A stretch of 36,876 nt of DNA from Hyphomicrobiales bacterium (GTDB lineage: Bacteria; Pseudomonadota; Alphaproteobacteria; Rhizobiales; Rhizobiaceae). Positions 7,715-17,105 of this stretch are shown here, piece by piece. A program made the position numbers and the translations under genes. The stretch spans positions 1-36,876 of the forward strand of contig JAAENI010000238.1 in assembly GCA_024224595.1 (NCBI GenBank), in the 5' to 3' direction. The stretch's first letter is position 1. Each line of letters starts with the position of its first letter. The notes under the pieces are model-generated. The model saw only the letters and a program-made list of their open reading frames with translations. It was not told where the DNA came from and ran no database searches.

Positions 7715-8839
7715 ATGTCGGATAACGAAACCGCCGCGCTGGCCGCGGATGAGCGCGTCAAAGAAATGTCAGGCTTTCGAAAAGCCCTGATTCGCCCCGA
7801 ATTGGGAGGTATTGCCGGAGCAATCCTGGTCTTTTTCTTCTTCTTTCTTACTGCATATGATTCAGGCATGTTTTCGCCAGCTGGAGTGATGAACTGGTCA
7901 ATTGTTTCTGCGCAATTCACTATTATTGCAGTTGGTGCCTGTCTTCTGATGATCGCAGGAGAATTTGATCTTTCAGTTGGTTCCATGATCGGTTTCGCCG
8001 GTATGTCCATTGCGATTCTTTCGGTGAGTTTTGGCTGGCCGATATGGGTTGCAATCATCGTCACGTTTATCCTGTGCATGGCTGTAGGCGCATTCAGCGG
8101 CTGGCTCGTCATAAAAACCGGATTGCCTAGTTTTATCGTTACGCTGGCGTTCTTGTTTATCCTGCGCGGATTAACAATTTTTGCAGCGATCGCCACGACA
8201 CGTAAAACCATAATAGGCGGCATTCGAGATGTTTCTGAAGGAGATTGGCTTGCGCCGTTATTTGGTGGAAAAGTTCTAACGGGGTTTTTTCAATGGATGG
8301 GAGACAATGGCTGGATTGAAACCTTTACACGCGGTGCCAAACAAGGCCAACCGGTTGTCGAAGGTATTCCAATGTTGATGGTTTGGGCTGTCGCACTGAT
8401 TATTTTTGGTCATATTCTTTTGACCAAGACGCGTTTTGGTAATTGGATTTTCGCATCCGGTGGTGATGCACAAGCGGCCCGATACGTTGGTGTGCCCGTT
8501 AATCGCGTCAAGATCATCATGTTCATGTTTACCGCATTTTGTGCCTGTGTTTTTGCCACCGCGCAGGTTATGGAATTTGGTTCTGCGGGTGCCGATCGCG
8601 GTCTGCTCAAGGAATTCGAAGCCATTATCTCGGTCGTTATTGGAGGTGCGCTTTTAACTGGCGGTTATGGTTCTGTTATTGGCGCGGCACTTGGTGCTCT
8701 AATTTTTGGTGTGGTTCAGCAGGGTTTGTTTTTCGCCGGAGTGGAGAGTTCGCTGTTTCGAGTATTCCTGGGAGTAATCCTCCTATTGGCGGTAATTCTG
8801 AATACCTACATTCGTCGTATGATTACCGGGGAGAAATAA
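7715..8839 (+). CDS. Sugar ABC transporter permease (RbsC/BPD_transp_2 family)
   Basis: A 374-residue inner-membrane permease of the ribose/inositol type with about 8-10 membrane segments, the first around residues 33-50 (AGAILVFFFFFLTAYDSG). The conserved stretch MIAGEFDLSVGSMIGFAG corresponds to the family motif near the third segment. A loop of about 80 residues between GIRDVSEGDW and EGIPMLMVWA is longer than in RbsC. ATG at 7715 is preferred over 7670 because GAGGA lies at 7702-7706 with correct spacing. It is followed after one base by the ATPase gene, so the two are in one operon. Confidence 0.9.
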   Translation: MSDNETAALAADERVKEMSGFRKALIRPELGGIAGAILVFFFFFLTAYDSGMFSPAGVMNWSIVSAQFTIIAVGACLLMIAGEFDLSVGSMIGFAGMSIAILSVSFGWPIWVAIIVTFILCMAVGAFSGWLVIKTGLPSFIVTLAFLFILRGLTIFAAIATTRKTIIGGIRDVSEGDWLAPLFGGKVLTGFFQWMGDNGWIETFTRGAKQGQPVVEGIPMLMVWAVALIIFGHILLTKTRFGNWIFASGGDAQAARYVGVPVNRVKIIMFMFTAFCACVFATAQVMEFGSAGADRGLLKEFEAIISVVIGGALLTGGYGSVIGAALGALIFGVVQQGLFFAGVESSLFRVFLGVILLLAVILNTYIRRMITGEK

Positions 8840-8840
8840 G

Positions 8841-9629
8841 ATGAACACTGATCAAACACCCATCATAGAAATGAAAAATATCGAAAAACACTTCGGCCCT
8901 GTTATTGCCCTGGCCGGGGTTTCTCTTAGTGTGTTACCCGGTGAATGCCATTGTCTTCTTGGCGATAATGGCGCCGGTAAATCAACCTTCATCAAGACCA
9001 TGTCAGGCGTTCATAAACCGACCAAAGGTGAGATTTATTTCGAAGGCAAACCGATGCATTTTGATCGACCCCGCGATGCAATTGCCGCGGGGATAGCCAC
9101 TGTCTATCAGGATCTCGCAATGATTCCGTTGATGTCGGTTGCGCGTAATTTCTTCATGGGTAACGAACCAATGAAACGCGTTGTTGGTATTAATCTCTTT
9201 GATCACAATCTTGCTAATGAAGTGACGATGGCAGAGATGAAGAAGATGGGCATCAATCTGCGCGGGCCAGATCAGGCTGTGGGTACTCTTTCAGGCGGTG
9301 AACGCCAGACTGTCGCTATTGCCCGCGCGGTGCATTTCGGCGCGAAAGTTTTGATTTTGGATGAGCCGACATCGGCACTGGGTGTGCGCCAGACTTCAAA
9401 TGTTCTGGCAACCGTTGACCGGGTACGAAAAAAAGGTGTCGCTGTGGTGTTCATTACCCACAACGTCCGTCATGCACTTGCGGTTGGCGATCGCTATACC
9501 GTGCTTAATCGCGGTCTGACATTGGGGACATCGGAGCGTGGGAAGATTACCCCTGAAGAACTTCAGGATTTGATGGCAGGTGGTCAGGAACTAGCAACAC
9601 TTGAAGGCTCTCTTGGCGGGACTGTCTAA
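8841..9629 (+). CDS. Sugar ABC transporter ATP-binding protein, single domain
   Basis: A 262-residue ATPase with Walker A GDNGAGKST (41-49), signature LSGGERQ (150-156) and Walker B LILDEPTSALG (about 171-181), followed by the switch histidine in VVFITHNV. It powers uptake with the permease and binding protein. Most ribose/xylose-type systems use a fused two-domain ATPase of about 500 residues; this one is a single domain and would work as a dimer. The start has GGGGAG in the end of the permease gene as ribosome binding site. Confidence 0.93.
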   Translation: MNTDQTPIIEMKNIEKHFGPVIALAGVSLSVLPGECHCLLGDNGAGKSTFIKTMSGVHKPTKGEIYFEGKPMHFDRPRDAIAAGIATVYQDLAMIPLMSVARNFFMGNEPMKRVVGINLFDHNLANEVTMAEMKKMGINLRGPDQAVGTLSGGERQTVAIARAVHFGAKVLILDEPTSALGVRQTSNVLATVDRVRKKGVAVVFITHNVRHALAVGDRYTVLNRGLTLGTSERGKITPEELQDLMAGGQELATLEGSLGGTV

Positions 9630-9777
9630 TGAACTTCCGGATTTGATTTGGATCGCTGTGCCAGGAAATTGAAGTCCGAATATTTTGTCTGACAGTGTTC
9701 ACCTGATCGACTATACGCCTGTTCTGGCAAGTTAAGAATCATCGGGGCTTTTGATAAAGGACAAACAGGGAGCGTGT

Positions 9778-10767
9778 ATGGCGGTAACACTGAAAGAAGT
9801 AGCGTTGCGGGCAGGTGTTTCGCGATCTGCTGTTTCACGTACGTTTACCGACGGAGCATCGGTTTCAGCAAAAACCCGCAAAAAGGTGGAAAAGGCTGCA
9901 GAATATCTGGGCTACAGCCCCAATTTTTTGGCGCGCAGTTTAACCACACGAAGAACCAAAATGATCGGCTTGATCTCCAACAACTTTCATAACCCAATAT
10001 TTCTCCAGGTTTTTGATTTGTTTACGAAAGGACTTCAGGATCGGGGTTTAAGGCCATTGCTGGTCAATCTGTCCAACGAAACTGAGCCGGAAGGTTCGGT
10101 TAAGATGTTGCGCCAGTATTCTGTTGATGGGGTAATCGTGGCTTCTTCAACACTTCCCCCTGGATTTTCAAAAGCGTTCCGTGACGCCGGTCTGCCTGTT
10201 GTTCATTCATTTGGTAAATATTCTGCAATGCCGGAAGTTCACATTGTTGGAATTGATAACAAGCAATGCGGGCGCATGGCAGCGCGTTGCCTGATCGAGA
10301 AGGGTTATAAATCAATCGGCTTTATGGGTGGGCCGCAATCCGCAACTTCCACTCAGGATCGTTTTGATGGTTTTATGCAAGAAGCTTCCAAACACAGCAA
10401 TGTCAGTGTCTCCTATAGTTTTGCCAGTGCCTATTCTTTCGACGCCGGTCGCATTGAGATGCTGCGTCTGCTGGAGAACGGATATTGTGAGGCATATTTC
10501 TGCGGTGATGATGTGCTTTCAATCGGAGCGCTGAGTGCGATTGAGACAGCGGGATTTTCGGTTCCTGGCGACATCGGAATAATCGGATTGAACGATATGG
10601 AAATGGCTGGATGGGAAAACATCAATCTCACCACTATTCATCAACCTGTCAAACAGATAATCAGTTCGTCGATCGAACTCATTGTAGCCATGCTTGAAGA
10701 GCCGGATCGTTATCCGGAAGCACGACTGTTCCCGTGTCAGATCATTGAGCGCGGAACTTTGCAATGA
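9778..10767 (+). CDS. LacI/GalR-family transcriptional regulator of the inositol cluster
   Basis: A 329-residue regulator: N-terminal helix-turn-helix (VTLKEVALRAGVSRSAVSRT, residues 3-22), hinge helix (SPNFLARSLTTRRT), then a periplasmic-binding-protein-like effector domain (GLISNNFHNPIF to FPCQIIERG). ATG at 9778 is preferred over the upstream start at 9751 because it begins the usual LacI N-terminus and follows CAGGGAG (9766-9772). It sits between the ABC transporter and iol genes. The two identical palindromes at 6395-6408 and 14137-14152 are its likely operators. Its inducer may be an inositol intermediate. No such operator is seen before its own gene. Confidence 0.92.
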   Translation: MAVTLKEVALRAGVSRSAVSRTFTDGASVSAKTRKKVEKAAEYLGYSPNFLARSLTTRRTKMIGLISNNFHNPIFLQVFDLFTKGLQDRGLRPLLVNLSNETEPEGSVKMLRQYSVDGVIVASSTLPPGFSKAFRDAGLPVVHSFGKYSAMPEVHIVGIDNKQCGRMAARCLIEKGYKSIGFMGGPQSATSTQDRFDGFMQEASKHSNVSVSYSFASAYSFDAGRIEMLRLLENGYCEAYFCGDDVLSIGALSAIETAGFSVPGDIGIIGLNDMEMAGWENINLTTIHQPVKQIISSSIELIVAMLEEPDRYPEARLFPCQIIERGTLQ

Positions 10768-10912
10768 GCTTGGGCTTTCTCGTTAGTCACGTGGAACTGA
10801 GGTAAGTGGTATATAGGACACAATTGCAGGGGGTTGGGCAAGGAGCGGATTACTCAAAGTCTGCTGATATATAGAATTCTCTCTCACCTTCACATGAAAT
10901 TGGGTTATGGTT

Positions 10913-12070
10913 TCATCTAAACATTGGCGGCCGGGCATCAACCCATTTTCCGTCGTCTTTTGCAGATTCTACCGCACTGTAAACCGCTGCCATAGACCGC
11001 AATCCATCAATCGCATGCGGGTAAATACCCGCCGCGCGATCAACTTCACGTCCCTGCTTTTCCGCCCGAATGACCTCAGCCAGATCACTATAAATATTGG
11101 CAAAAGCTAGTGGCATGCCTTCTGCATGGCCGATGGTTACACGAGAAGCACGATCAGCCTCTGGAGACAGATTTGATTCTCCGCGTTCGATTATCTGGAC
11201 CCGTCCACCGACCGGTGTCCAGTAGAGCTGGTTGGGTTGTTCCTGCTCCCAGCGCAATCCACCTTTTTCACCGAATACCTGTATCGTCAGCCCATGCATT
11301 CGGCCTATCGCTACCGAGGATGTCCAGAGACGGCCAACTGCCCCGCCATCCATGCGAAAATTGACCATGGCATCATCTTCAAGAACGCGGTTTTCAATGG
11401 TTGAGGCAAAATCGGCAGACAGTTTTACAACTTCTTGTCCGGTTACAAAACTGGCCATGTGCATCGCATGAATACCACAATCTGCAAACTGTGCCGATAC
11501 ACCAGCCTGTTTGGGATCGTAACGCCAGCGAACCCTCGGATTATCTGCATCTGCCGCATCGGCGTGATGCCCATGGGCAAACTCACTAACAACCAGACGA
11601 ACTTTTCCAAGATCACCACGTGCAATCATCGCTTTCATATGTCGCACCAGCGAATAGCCTGAATAGCCATAATTGACGGCACAAATCTTACCGGTCGATT
11701 GTGAGAGTTTGACGATCGCTTCACCTTCGTCGATTGTCATCGTCATTGGTTTTTCGCACAAGACATGAAAACCGCCTTCGAGGAAGGCTTTGGTGATTTC
11801 AAAATGTGTTGAGTTGGGTGTTGCCACCGTCACAAGGTCGACACGGTCTTTGCGGGCGCATTCACCCGCAAGCATTGCTCGCCAGTCGCCATAGGCGCGA
11901 TCACCGGCAATGCCCAATCGTTGCGCATAATCGCGTCCGGCATCCGGATCATGATCCAAAGCCCCGGCGACAAAAGAAAATTCTCCATCCAAACCCGATC
12001 CCAGGCGATGAGCCGGTCCGATCTGGCTTCCTTCGCCACCACCGATCAGGCCCCAATTCAGTTTAGTCAT
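10913..12070 (-). CDS. Gfo/Idh/MocA oxidoreductase, inositol-cluster member 2
   Basis: A 385-residue NAD(P)-dependent dehydrogenase: N-terminal Rossmann fold (GLIGGGEGSQIG, residues 7-18), the EKP motif (HVLCEKPMTMT) whose lysine is catalytic in this family, and a C-terminal GFO_IDH_MocA domain with HGHHADAAD and DCGIHAMHM. It is longer than classical IolG (about 330-340 residues) and looks more like the scyllo-inositol or inositol-derivative dehydrogenases (IolW/IolX type). It is last in the minus-strand operon 14109-10913, after the other dehydrogenase and iolE, spaced 11 bases. Substrate is inferred from context. Confidence 0.85.
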   Translation of the reverse strand: MTKLNWGLIGGGEGSQIGPAHRLGSGLDGEFSFVAGALDHDPDAGRDYAQRLGIAGDRAYGDWRAMLAGECARKDRVDLVTVATPNSTHFEITKAFLEGGFHVLCEKPMTMTIDEGEAIVKLSQSTGKICAVNYGYSGYSLVRHMKAMIARGDLGKVRLVVSEFAHGHHADAADADNPRVRWRYDPKQAGVSAQFADCGIHAMHMASFVTGQEVVKLSADFASTIENRVLEDDAMVNFRMDGGAVGRLWTSSVAIGRMHGLTIQVFGEKGGLRWEQEQPNQLYWTPVGGRVQIIERGESNLSPEADRASRVTIGHAEGMPLAFANIYSDLAEVIRAEKQGREVDRAAGIYPHAIDGLRSMAAVYSAVESAKDDGKWVDARPPMFR

Positions 12071-12081
12071 TTGTCAATTCC

Positions 12082-12975
12082 CTATTTGAAACCAATAGAC
12101 TCAAGATATTGACGATTTGCGCGTGCGTCATCAATTGGCGAAACATCCAGTGTTGGATCGCAGTCTTGTTCTACCGTACACCATCCTTCGAAACCCGTAT
12201 CAACAAGCAGTTGACGAACGGATATGAAATCAACATCACCTTCTCCCAGATTGCAGAAAATGCCCTGGCCGCAGGCATCGTAGAAACCGGTCCTATTTGC
12301 AATAACCTCAGCTTTAACCTTGGGGTCGATATCTTTGAAGTGCATATAGGAAATGCGTTCCATGTGCCTCTCCATAAACGCCACCGGATCGAAACCGGCA
12401 TAGGAATGGTGACCGGTATCGAAGCATATCTTCAGGATGTTTTCATCTATTTGTTCAAGTAATCTTTCGAGTTCAGGTTCGAAATCCATGAATCCTGCCG
12501 CATGCGCGTGTATCCCGACTTTCAATCCGTATTCTTGCGAACCGATTTTGGCGATCGTGCGAATGCGTTCAACGTAGGCAGACCACTCGGCTGCATCCAT
12601 CTGCACAGCTTCGGTTGCTCGCCCGGCGGTTGGTGCCCGTCGAGGTGAAATAGAATCGATCAGGACAAGATGTTTTGCCCCGTTTGCAACCAGAGCCTTG
12701 CAGGTGCGCAGATTGCCATCGCGCACGTGTTCCCATTGGGCGGGATCATGGAATGCACGAAAAACCACTCCGCCAATGAGTTCCAGCCCATTCTCTGCAA
12801 GCGCATCAGATAGCATCGCTGGATCTTCAGGCATATACCCAACGGGTCCGAGTTCAATTCCCTTATATCCGGCGCCAGCGCATTGGTTCAATACTGTCTT
12901 CCAGTCAGGATTACGGGGATCATCCGCGAATTCCACACCCCAGGAACACGGTGCATTTCCAATCTTAATAGTCAT
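12082..12975 (-). CDS. iolE: Inosose dehydratase
   Basis: A 297-residue TIM-barrel protein, the normal length for IolE, with the family start IGNAPCSWGVEF and metal-binding segments VGIHAHAAGFMDFE, ICFDTGHHSYAG and MHFKDID and a C-terminal VEQDCDP. IolE converts 2-keto-myo-inositol to the diketone that IolD hydrolyses, using a divalent metal. IolH and IolI are related xylose-isomerase-like proteins, but the N-terminal GNAPCSWGV and length favour IolE. It lies between the two Gfo/Idh genes in one operon with 11- and 18-base gaps. Confidence 0.9.
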   Translation of the reverse strand: MTIKIGNAPCSWGVEFADDPRNPDWKTVLNQCAGAGYKGIELGPVGYMPEDPAMLSDALAENGLELIGGVVFRAFHDPAQWEHVRDGNLRTCKALVANGAKHLVLIDSISPRRAPTAGRATEAVQMDAAEWSAYVERIRTIAKIGSQEYGLKVGIHAHAAGFMDFEPELERLLEQIDENILKICFDTGHHSYAGFDPVAFMERHMERISYMHFKDIDPKVKAEVIANRTGFYDACGQGIFCNLGEGDVDFISVRQLLVDTGFEGWCTVEQDCDPTLDVSPIDDARANRQYLESIGFK

Positions 12976-12993
12976 CTGGATTGCCTCTCAATT

Positions 12994-14109
12994 CTATTTG
13001 GTATCAACAGACACCCATAATTTTTCGTTGCTTGAGCGTTGCGCCGCTGCGATAATTCTGTTGACTTCCATACCGTCACGGAATGTTGGCCAAACAGGCT
13101 TGCCGGTCTCGATCGCAGATAAGAAATCTCGCGCCTCGATAATAATTTGATCCTGATATCCGGTACCATGCCCCGGTCCCTGACAAAAAGGTTCATAATC
13201 AGGATGGGCGGGGCCGGTCAAAATCTTTTTGAAGCCCTGCTGTGCCGGCGGGCCATCCATGGTGTAGAGCCAAAGCGCATTCTGATCTTCCTGATCAAAC
13301 CTGATCGCGCCTTTCGTGCCGGAAATCTCATAGGCGTATCCCATTTTGCGGCCAGTCGCGACGCGGCTAAAAAATAAATGTCCCATTGCACCATTTTCAA
13401 ATCGGCACATCATTTGAGCCTGATCATCATTGGTTACCGGTTCTGCGCCGGTTTTGCCCGGGCGTGTTTTATGGACGGTTTCAACTTCCGCAATCAAGGA
13501 GTCAATGGGACCTATCAAAGCCAGCGCGCCATTAATCATATGCGGTGCCAGGTCTCCCATGGTACCGTTGGCGTCTCCGTTTGCCCGCCAGGAGGCAGGT
13601 GAATTGGGGTCGGCATAAAAATCTTCGGTGTGTTCGCCACGAAAATATGTTACCCGACCGATTGTTCCGTCTGCAATCAGTTGCCGGGCAAATTGTGAAG
13701 CGGGTGTGCGAATATAGTTGAACCCAACCATATTGGTTATGCCGGTTTGCTCGGCGATGGACACCATTGCCTGACTGTCTTCCAGTGATGAACCCAAAGG
13801 CTTTTCACAAAATACCGGCTTACCGAGCGTTAACGCTGCACATGCAATTTCCCTGTGTGTGGATTGCGGTGATGCGATGACTACAGCCTCCACTTTCGGA
13901 TCATTAACAAGAATGCTCCAGTTGTCGGTGGCTCTGGCAAACCCAAAAGCGCTACGATATTGTTCTGCCGAAATCGGAGATCTGGCGCAGATCATTTCCA
14001 TCTTTGGTCGAAGAAGAGTATTGAATACCGCACCAACAGCCTGCATCGCAACAGAATGCGCTTTGCCCATGTATCCGCCACCAACAATTCCGATGCCAAT
14101 AGTTGTCAT
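12994..14109 (-). CDS. Gfo/Idh/MocA dehydrogenase, inositol-cluster member 1 (IolG-like or LgdA-like)
   Basis: A 371-residue dehydrogenase with Rossmann motif GIVGGGYMGKAH (residues 7-18), catalytic-lysine motif VFCEKPLGSS, and a C-terminal substrate domain (FRGEHTEDFYADPNSPASWR, GDLAPHMI). It is the first gene of the minus-strand operon and starts 28 bases from the LacI-type operator. Position argues for inositol 2-dehydrogenase, the first step of the pathway. The GKAHS N-terminus, the DPNSPxSWR block and the TGPAHP stretch, however, resemble levoglucosan dehydrogenase-type proteins more than classical IolG. It may therefore oxidise an inositol derivative or an anhydro sugar as well. Function is not settled by sequence alone. 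Confidence 0.85.
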   Translation of the reverse strand: MTTIGIGIVGGGYMGKAHSVAMQAVGAVFNTLLRPKMEMICARSPISAEQYRSAFGFARATDNWSILVNDPKVEAVVIASPQSTHREIACAALTLGKPVFCEKPLGSSLEDSQAMVSIAEQTGITNMVGFNYIRTPASQFARQLIADGTIGRVTYFRGEHTEDFYADPNSPASWRANGDANGTMGDLAPHMINGALALIGPIDSLIAEVETVHKTRPGKTGAEPVTNDDQAQMMCRFENGAMGHLFFSRVATGRKMGYAYEISGTKGAIRFDQEDQNALWLYTMDGPPAQQGFKKILTGPAHPDYEPFCQGPGHGTGYQDQIIIEARDFLSAIETGKPVWPTFRDGMEVNRIIAAAQRSSNEKLWVSVDTK

Positions 14110-14136
14110 TTTGCAGTAGCCTTTGAAAATATTATT

Positions 14137-14152
14137 GCAACCGGTTGCAAAA
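14137..14152. promoter_or_regulatory. LacI-family operator, copy 2, in the iol divergent promoter
   Basis: The perfect 16-base palindrome TTGCAACCGGTTGCAA lies 28 bases from the start of the minus-strand dehydrogenase and 91 bases before iolD, so one site could control both divergent operons. Its 14-base core is identical to 6395-6408. Confidence 0.85.
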
Positions 14153-14243
14153 CATGTATCCTATTTGCAACTTACAGGTCAATTGAAATATTGATATATA
14201 ACCATTTTGAACTAGAGTACTTTGGGAAGTACGGAGAAATAAA

Positions 14244-16115
14244 ATGAACAGTCAAAGCGACACCGTTTCCCTGACCACAGCACAGGCGATTATTAGGTAT
14301 CTAGCCAACCAGTTTATTGTCATTGACGGCGTTGAGCAACGTGTATGTGGTGGTGGTTTTGGTATTTTTGGACATGGGAATGTTCCATGCCTGGGTGAGG
14401 CGTTATATGAGCACCGTGAACAATTGCCGTTATATCGCGGTCAGAACGAACAAAGCATGGGTTTCGCTGCCGCTGCCTTCGCCAAGGCTAAACTCAGGCA
14501 GAAATTCATGTTCTGTACAGCTTCCGCAGGGCCCGGCACGACCAACCTTCTGACTGCTGCTGCATTGGCCCATGCAAACAGATTGCCGATGTTGTTGCTT
14601 TGTGGTGATGGATTTTTAACCCGGCTGCCTGACCCGGTACTCCAGCAGCTTGAGCATTACACCAATCCTGGTCTGGGAGTAAATGATGCCTTTAAGGCGG
14701 TAACACGCTACTGGGACAGAATAACTCATCCAGCACAAATTATTCAATCATTACCCAATGCTTTGGCGACAATGCTTGATCCGGCTGATTGCGGTCCGGC
14801 GTTTTTTGGTTTGCCCCAGGATGTGCAGGGCTGGTCTTATGATTATCCTTTGGCGTTTTTTGAAAAAAAACTACACCGGATTCGTCGCTCTCCAGCCGAT
14901 GCAAGGGAAATTTCAGACGCAGTAAATCTGTTGAAGTCTGCCGAGCGGCCGATGATTATTGCAGGTGGCGGCGTTCAGTATTCTCTGGCGACCGATGAAC
15001 TTGCAGCATTTGCCAAAACACATAATATTCCGGTTGTTGAAACAATTGCCGGTCGTGCCAACCTGCTGGCTGACGACCCCTACAACATCGGGCCAATTGG
15101 TGTAACGGGCTCAAATTCTGCAAATCATATTGCCTCCAAAGCGGATGTCATTGTCGCGGTGGGAACAAGACTGCAGGATTTCACCACAGGGTCATGGACA
15201 GCTTTTGACAAAAAAGCGCAGTTCATATCAATCAATGCTGCACGCCACGATGCAGGAAAGCACAAATCTTTGCCGGTTGTTGGCGATGCTAAGCTGGCTA
15301 TGACCTGTCTGAGCAAGGAACTCGACGCGTATGCAGCGCCTGAAAACTGGCTTGGCGAAGCACAGAGCGAACGAAAACAATGGGATGAATATGTGTCTGG
15401 CAACGTTCGTCCAGGCAATCGCCCCAATTCCTATGCACAGGCAATTGGTGTTGTGAATGATCTTTGCGATAGCCGGGATCGGGTGGTCACAGCAGCTGGT
15501 GGGTTGCCTGCGGAAGTCACTGCAAACTGGCGCACGCTGGATATTGGTACTGTCGATGTCGAATTTGGTTTTTCCTGTATGGGATACGAAATTGCTGGTG
15601 GATGGGGTTCACGAATTGCCCAGTGCGAAACTGAGCCGGACAAGGACACTATCGTTTTGGTCGGTGATGGTTCTTATCTGTTGATGAACAGTGATATCTA
15701 TTCATCCGTGCTTACAAATAAAAAGTTAATTATACTGGTGCTTGATAACGGTGGTTTTGCGGTAATTAACAAGCTCCAGAAAAATACCGGCAATGCATCA
15801 TATAATAATCTCATTGAAGACTGCAATCTTGTGACCGAACCCTATGTAATAGATTTTGAGGCGCACGCACATTCGATGGGTGCAAATGCTGAATCAGTGT
15901 CGAATTCCTTTGAGTTGGCCGAGGCTTTCAAACGAGCCAAGGCATCTAGCAAAACTTATGTTATTTCCATGCAGGTTGACCCTCATGATGGCTGGACAGA
16001 GGAAGGTCATGCCTGGTGGGAAGTCGGTACCCCGCACGTCACGGATAACGAAAGTGTCCGTGAGGCACATATTGAGTGGGAATCGAGCCGTAGCAAACAG
16101 CGCAAGGGAATTTAA
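14244..16115 (+). CDS. iolD: 3D-(3,5/4)-trihydroxycyclohexane-1,2-dione hydrolase
   Basis: A 623-residue ThDP-dependent enzyme, the usual length for IolD. It has the catalytic glutamate in YRGQNEQSMGFAAAAF (Glu69), the central domain (MIIAGGGVQYS), and the ThDP/Mg motif GDGSYLLMNSDIY ending in DNGGF near residues 472-502. It opens the ring of the diketone from IolE to give 5-deoxy-glucuronate. GGAG lies at about 14233. It is the first gene of iolDCBJ; its stop overlaps the start of iolC by one base (TAATG). Confidence 0.95.
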   Translation: MNSQSDTVSLTTAQAIIRYLANQFIVIDGVEQRVCGGGFGIFGHGNVPCLGEALYEHREQLPLYRGQNEQSMGFAAAAFAKAKLRQKFMFCTASAGPGTTNLLTAAALAHANRLPMLLLCGDGFLTRLPDPVLQQLEHYTNPGLGVNDAFKAVTRYWDRITHPAQIIQSLPNALATMLDPADCGPAFFGLPQDVQGWSYDYPLAFFEKKLHRIRRSPADAREISDAVNLLKSAERPMIIAGGGVQYSLATDELAAFAKTHNIPVVETIAGRANLLADDPYNIGPIGVTGSNSANHIASKADVIVAVGTRLQDFTTGSWTAFDKKAQFISINAARHDAGKHKSLPVVGDAKLAMTCLSKELDAYAAPENWLGEAQSERKQWDEYVSGNVRPGNRPNSYAQAIGVVNDLCDSRDRVVTAAGGLPAEVTANWRTLDIGTVDVEFGFSCMGYEIAGGWGSRIAQCETEPDKDTIVLVGDGSYLLMNSDIYSSVLTNKKLIILVLDNGGFAVINKLQKNTGNASYNNLIEDCNLVTEPYVIDFEAHAHSMGANAESVSNSFELAEAFKRAKASSKTYVISMQVDPHDGWTEEGHAWWEVGTPHVTDNESVREAHIEWESSRSKQRKGI

Positions 16116-17104
16116 TGTCAATACAATCAAAAATTGCGCAGAATAGTTTTATTATTCTGGGTCGCGCCGGCATGGACTTTTATCCCGATCCTCCCGGAAC
16201 AAAAACGGAAGAGGCGACACATTTCTTTGCTTGCCTTGGAGGTTCATCGGCTAATATCGCTGTCGCCATAACCCGACATGGTGGGAAAACTGCTATTGTT
16301 ACCCGGGTCTCAGATGATGCAATCGGTCGGTATTCGGTCAACGAACTGAATAAATATGGTGTAGATACCACCATGGTACACGTTGAGGGTGGCGAGGCGC
16401 GTAACTCTTTGGCAGTTGTTGAATCACGAGTTGAAGATCATCAATCCGTAATTTACCGCAATGGCGCTGCGGACTTCCAGATGAATCTCGAAGATGTCAA
16501 GGCAATCAATTATTCAGCCTATGGAGCGCTGATAACTACCGGCACAGTGTTTGCAGCGGAACCTTCAACATCTGCTGGATTTCTTGCGTTGGAAAACGCA
16601 AAAGATGCAGGTCTTCCTGTAATTTTTGATATAGATTACCGCCCGTATTCGTGGCCATCTGCTGAGGTGGCAACGGATGTATACTCCCGTGTCGGCCGAT
16701 TGTGCGATATTGTAATAGGTAATGATGACGAATTTGGATTTATGGCTGGCGGCAAGGAAAAGGGTTTGGATTTTGCTCGCGAACTGGCCAAATCAACCGC
16801 GTCAATAATCGTCTACAAAATGGGTGAATTTGGTTCTATCACGATTACGCCCGACGAAGAATTTGAGACCGGAATATATCAGGTTACGGCCCTGAAACCG
16901 ACTGGTGCAGGCGATGCATTTATGGGCGGATTTATAGCATCACTGGCAGACCGGTATAGTCTTCAGGACTGTGTATTGCGCGGGTCTGCATCAGCCGCAA
17001 TTGTTGTTTCGAAAGTTGGATGTGCCCCTGCCATGCCGACAACCAGCGAATTAAACAAATTTCTTGAGCAGCACCCAGGTCCATCCGGCATCAAAGAGAC
17101 TTAA
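16115..17104 (+). CDS. iolC: 5-dehydro-2-deoxygluconokinase
   Basis: A 329-residue PfkB/ribokinase-family kinase with GRAGMDFYPD near the start, the sugar-binding GGSSANIAVAITRHGG (about 45-60) and the catalytic TGAGDAFMGGF (about 263-273). It phosphorylates 2-deoxy-5-keto-D-gluconate. In many proteobacteria IolC is fused to a C-terminal DUF2090 domain (about 640 residues); here it is the short unfused form and iolJ supplies the aldolase. Tightly coupled to iolD (1-base overlap) and iolB (1-base gap). Confidence 0.93.
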   Translation: MSIQSKIAQNSFIILGRAGMDFYPDPPGTKTEEATHFFACLGGSSANIAVAITRHGGKTAIVTRVSDDAIGRYSVNELNKYGVDTTMVHVEGGEARNSLAVVESRVEDHQSVIYRNGAADFQMNLEDVKAINYSAYGALITTGTVFAAEPSTSAGFLALENAKDAGLPVIFDIDYRPYSWPSAEVATDVYSRVGRLCDIVIGNDDEFGFMAGGKEKGLDFARELAKSTASIIVYKMGEFGSITITPDEEFETGIYQVTALKPTGAGDAFMGGFIASLADRYSLQDCVLRGSASAAIVVSKVGCAPAMPTTSELNKFLEQHPGPSGIKET

Positions 17105-17105
17105 C

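Noticed and set aside
7654-8223. 189-residue minus-strand frame within the ABC permease
   Set aside because: It mirrors the permease coding sequence; the plus-strand frame has membrane segments and a ribosome binding site.
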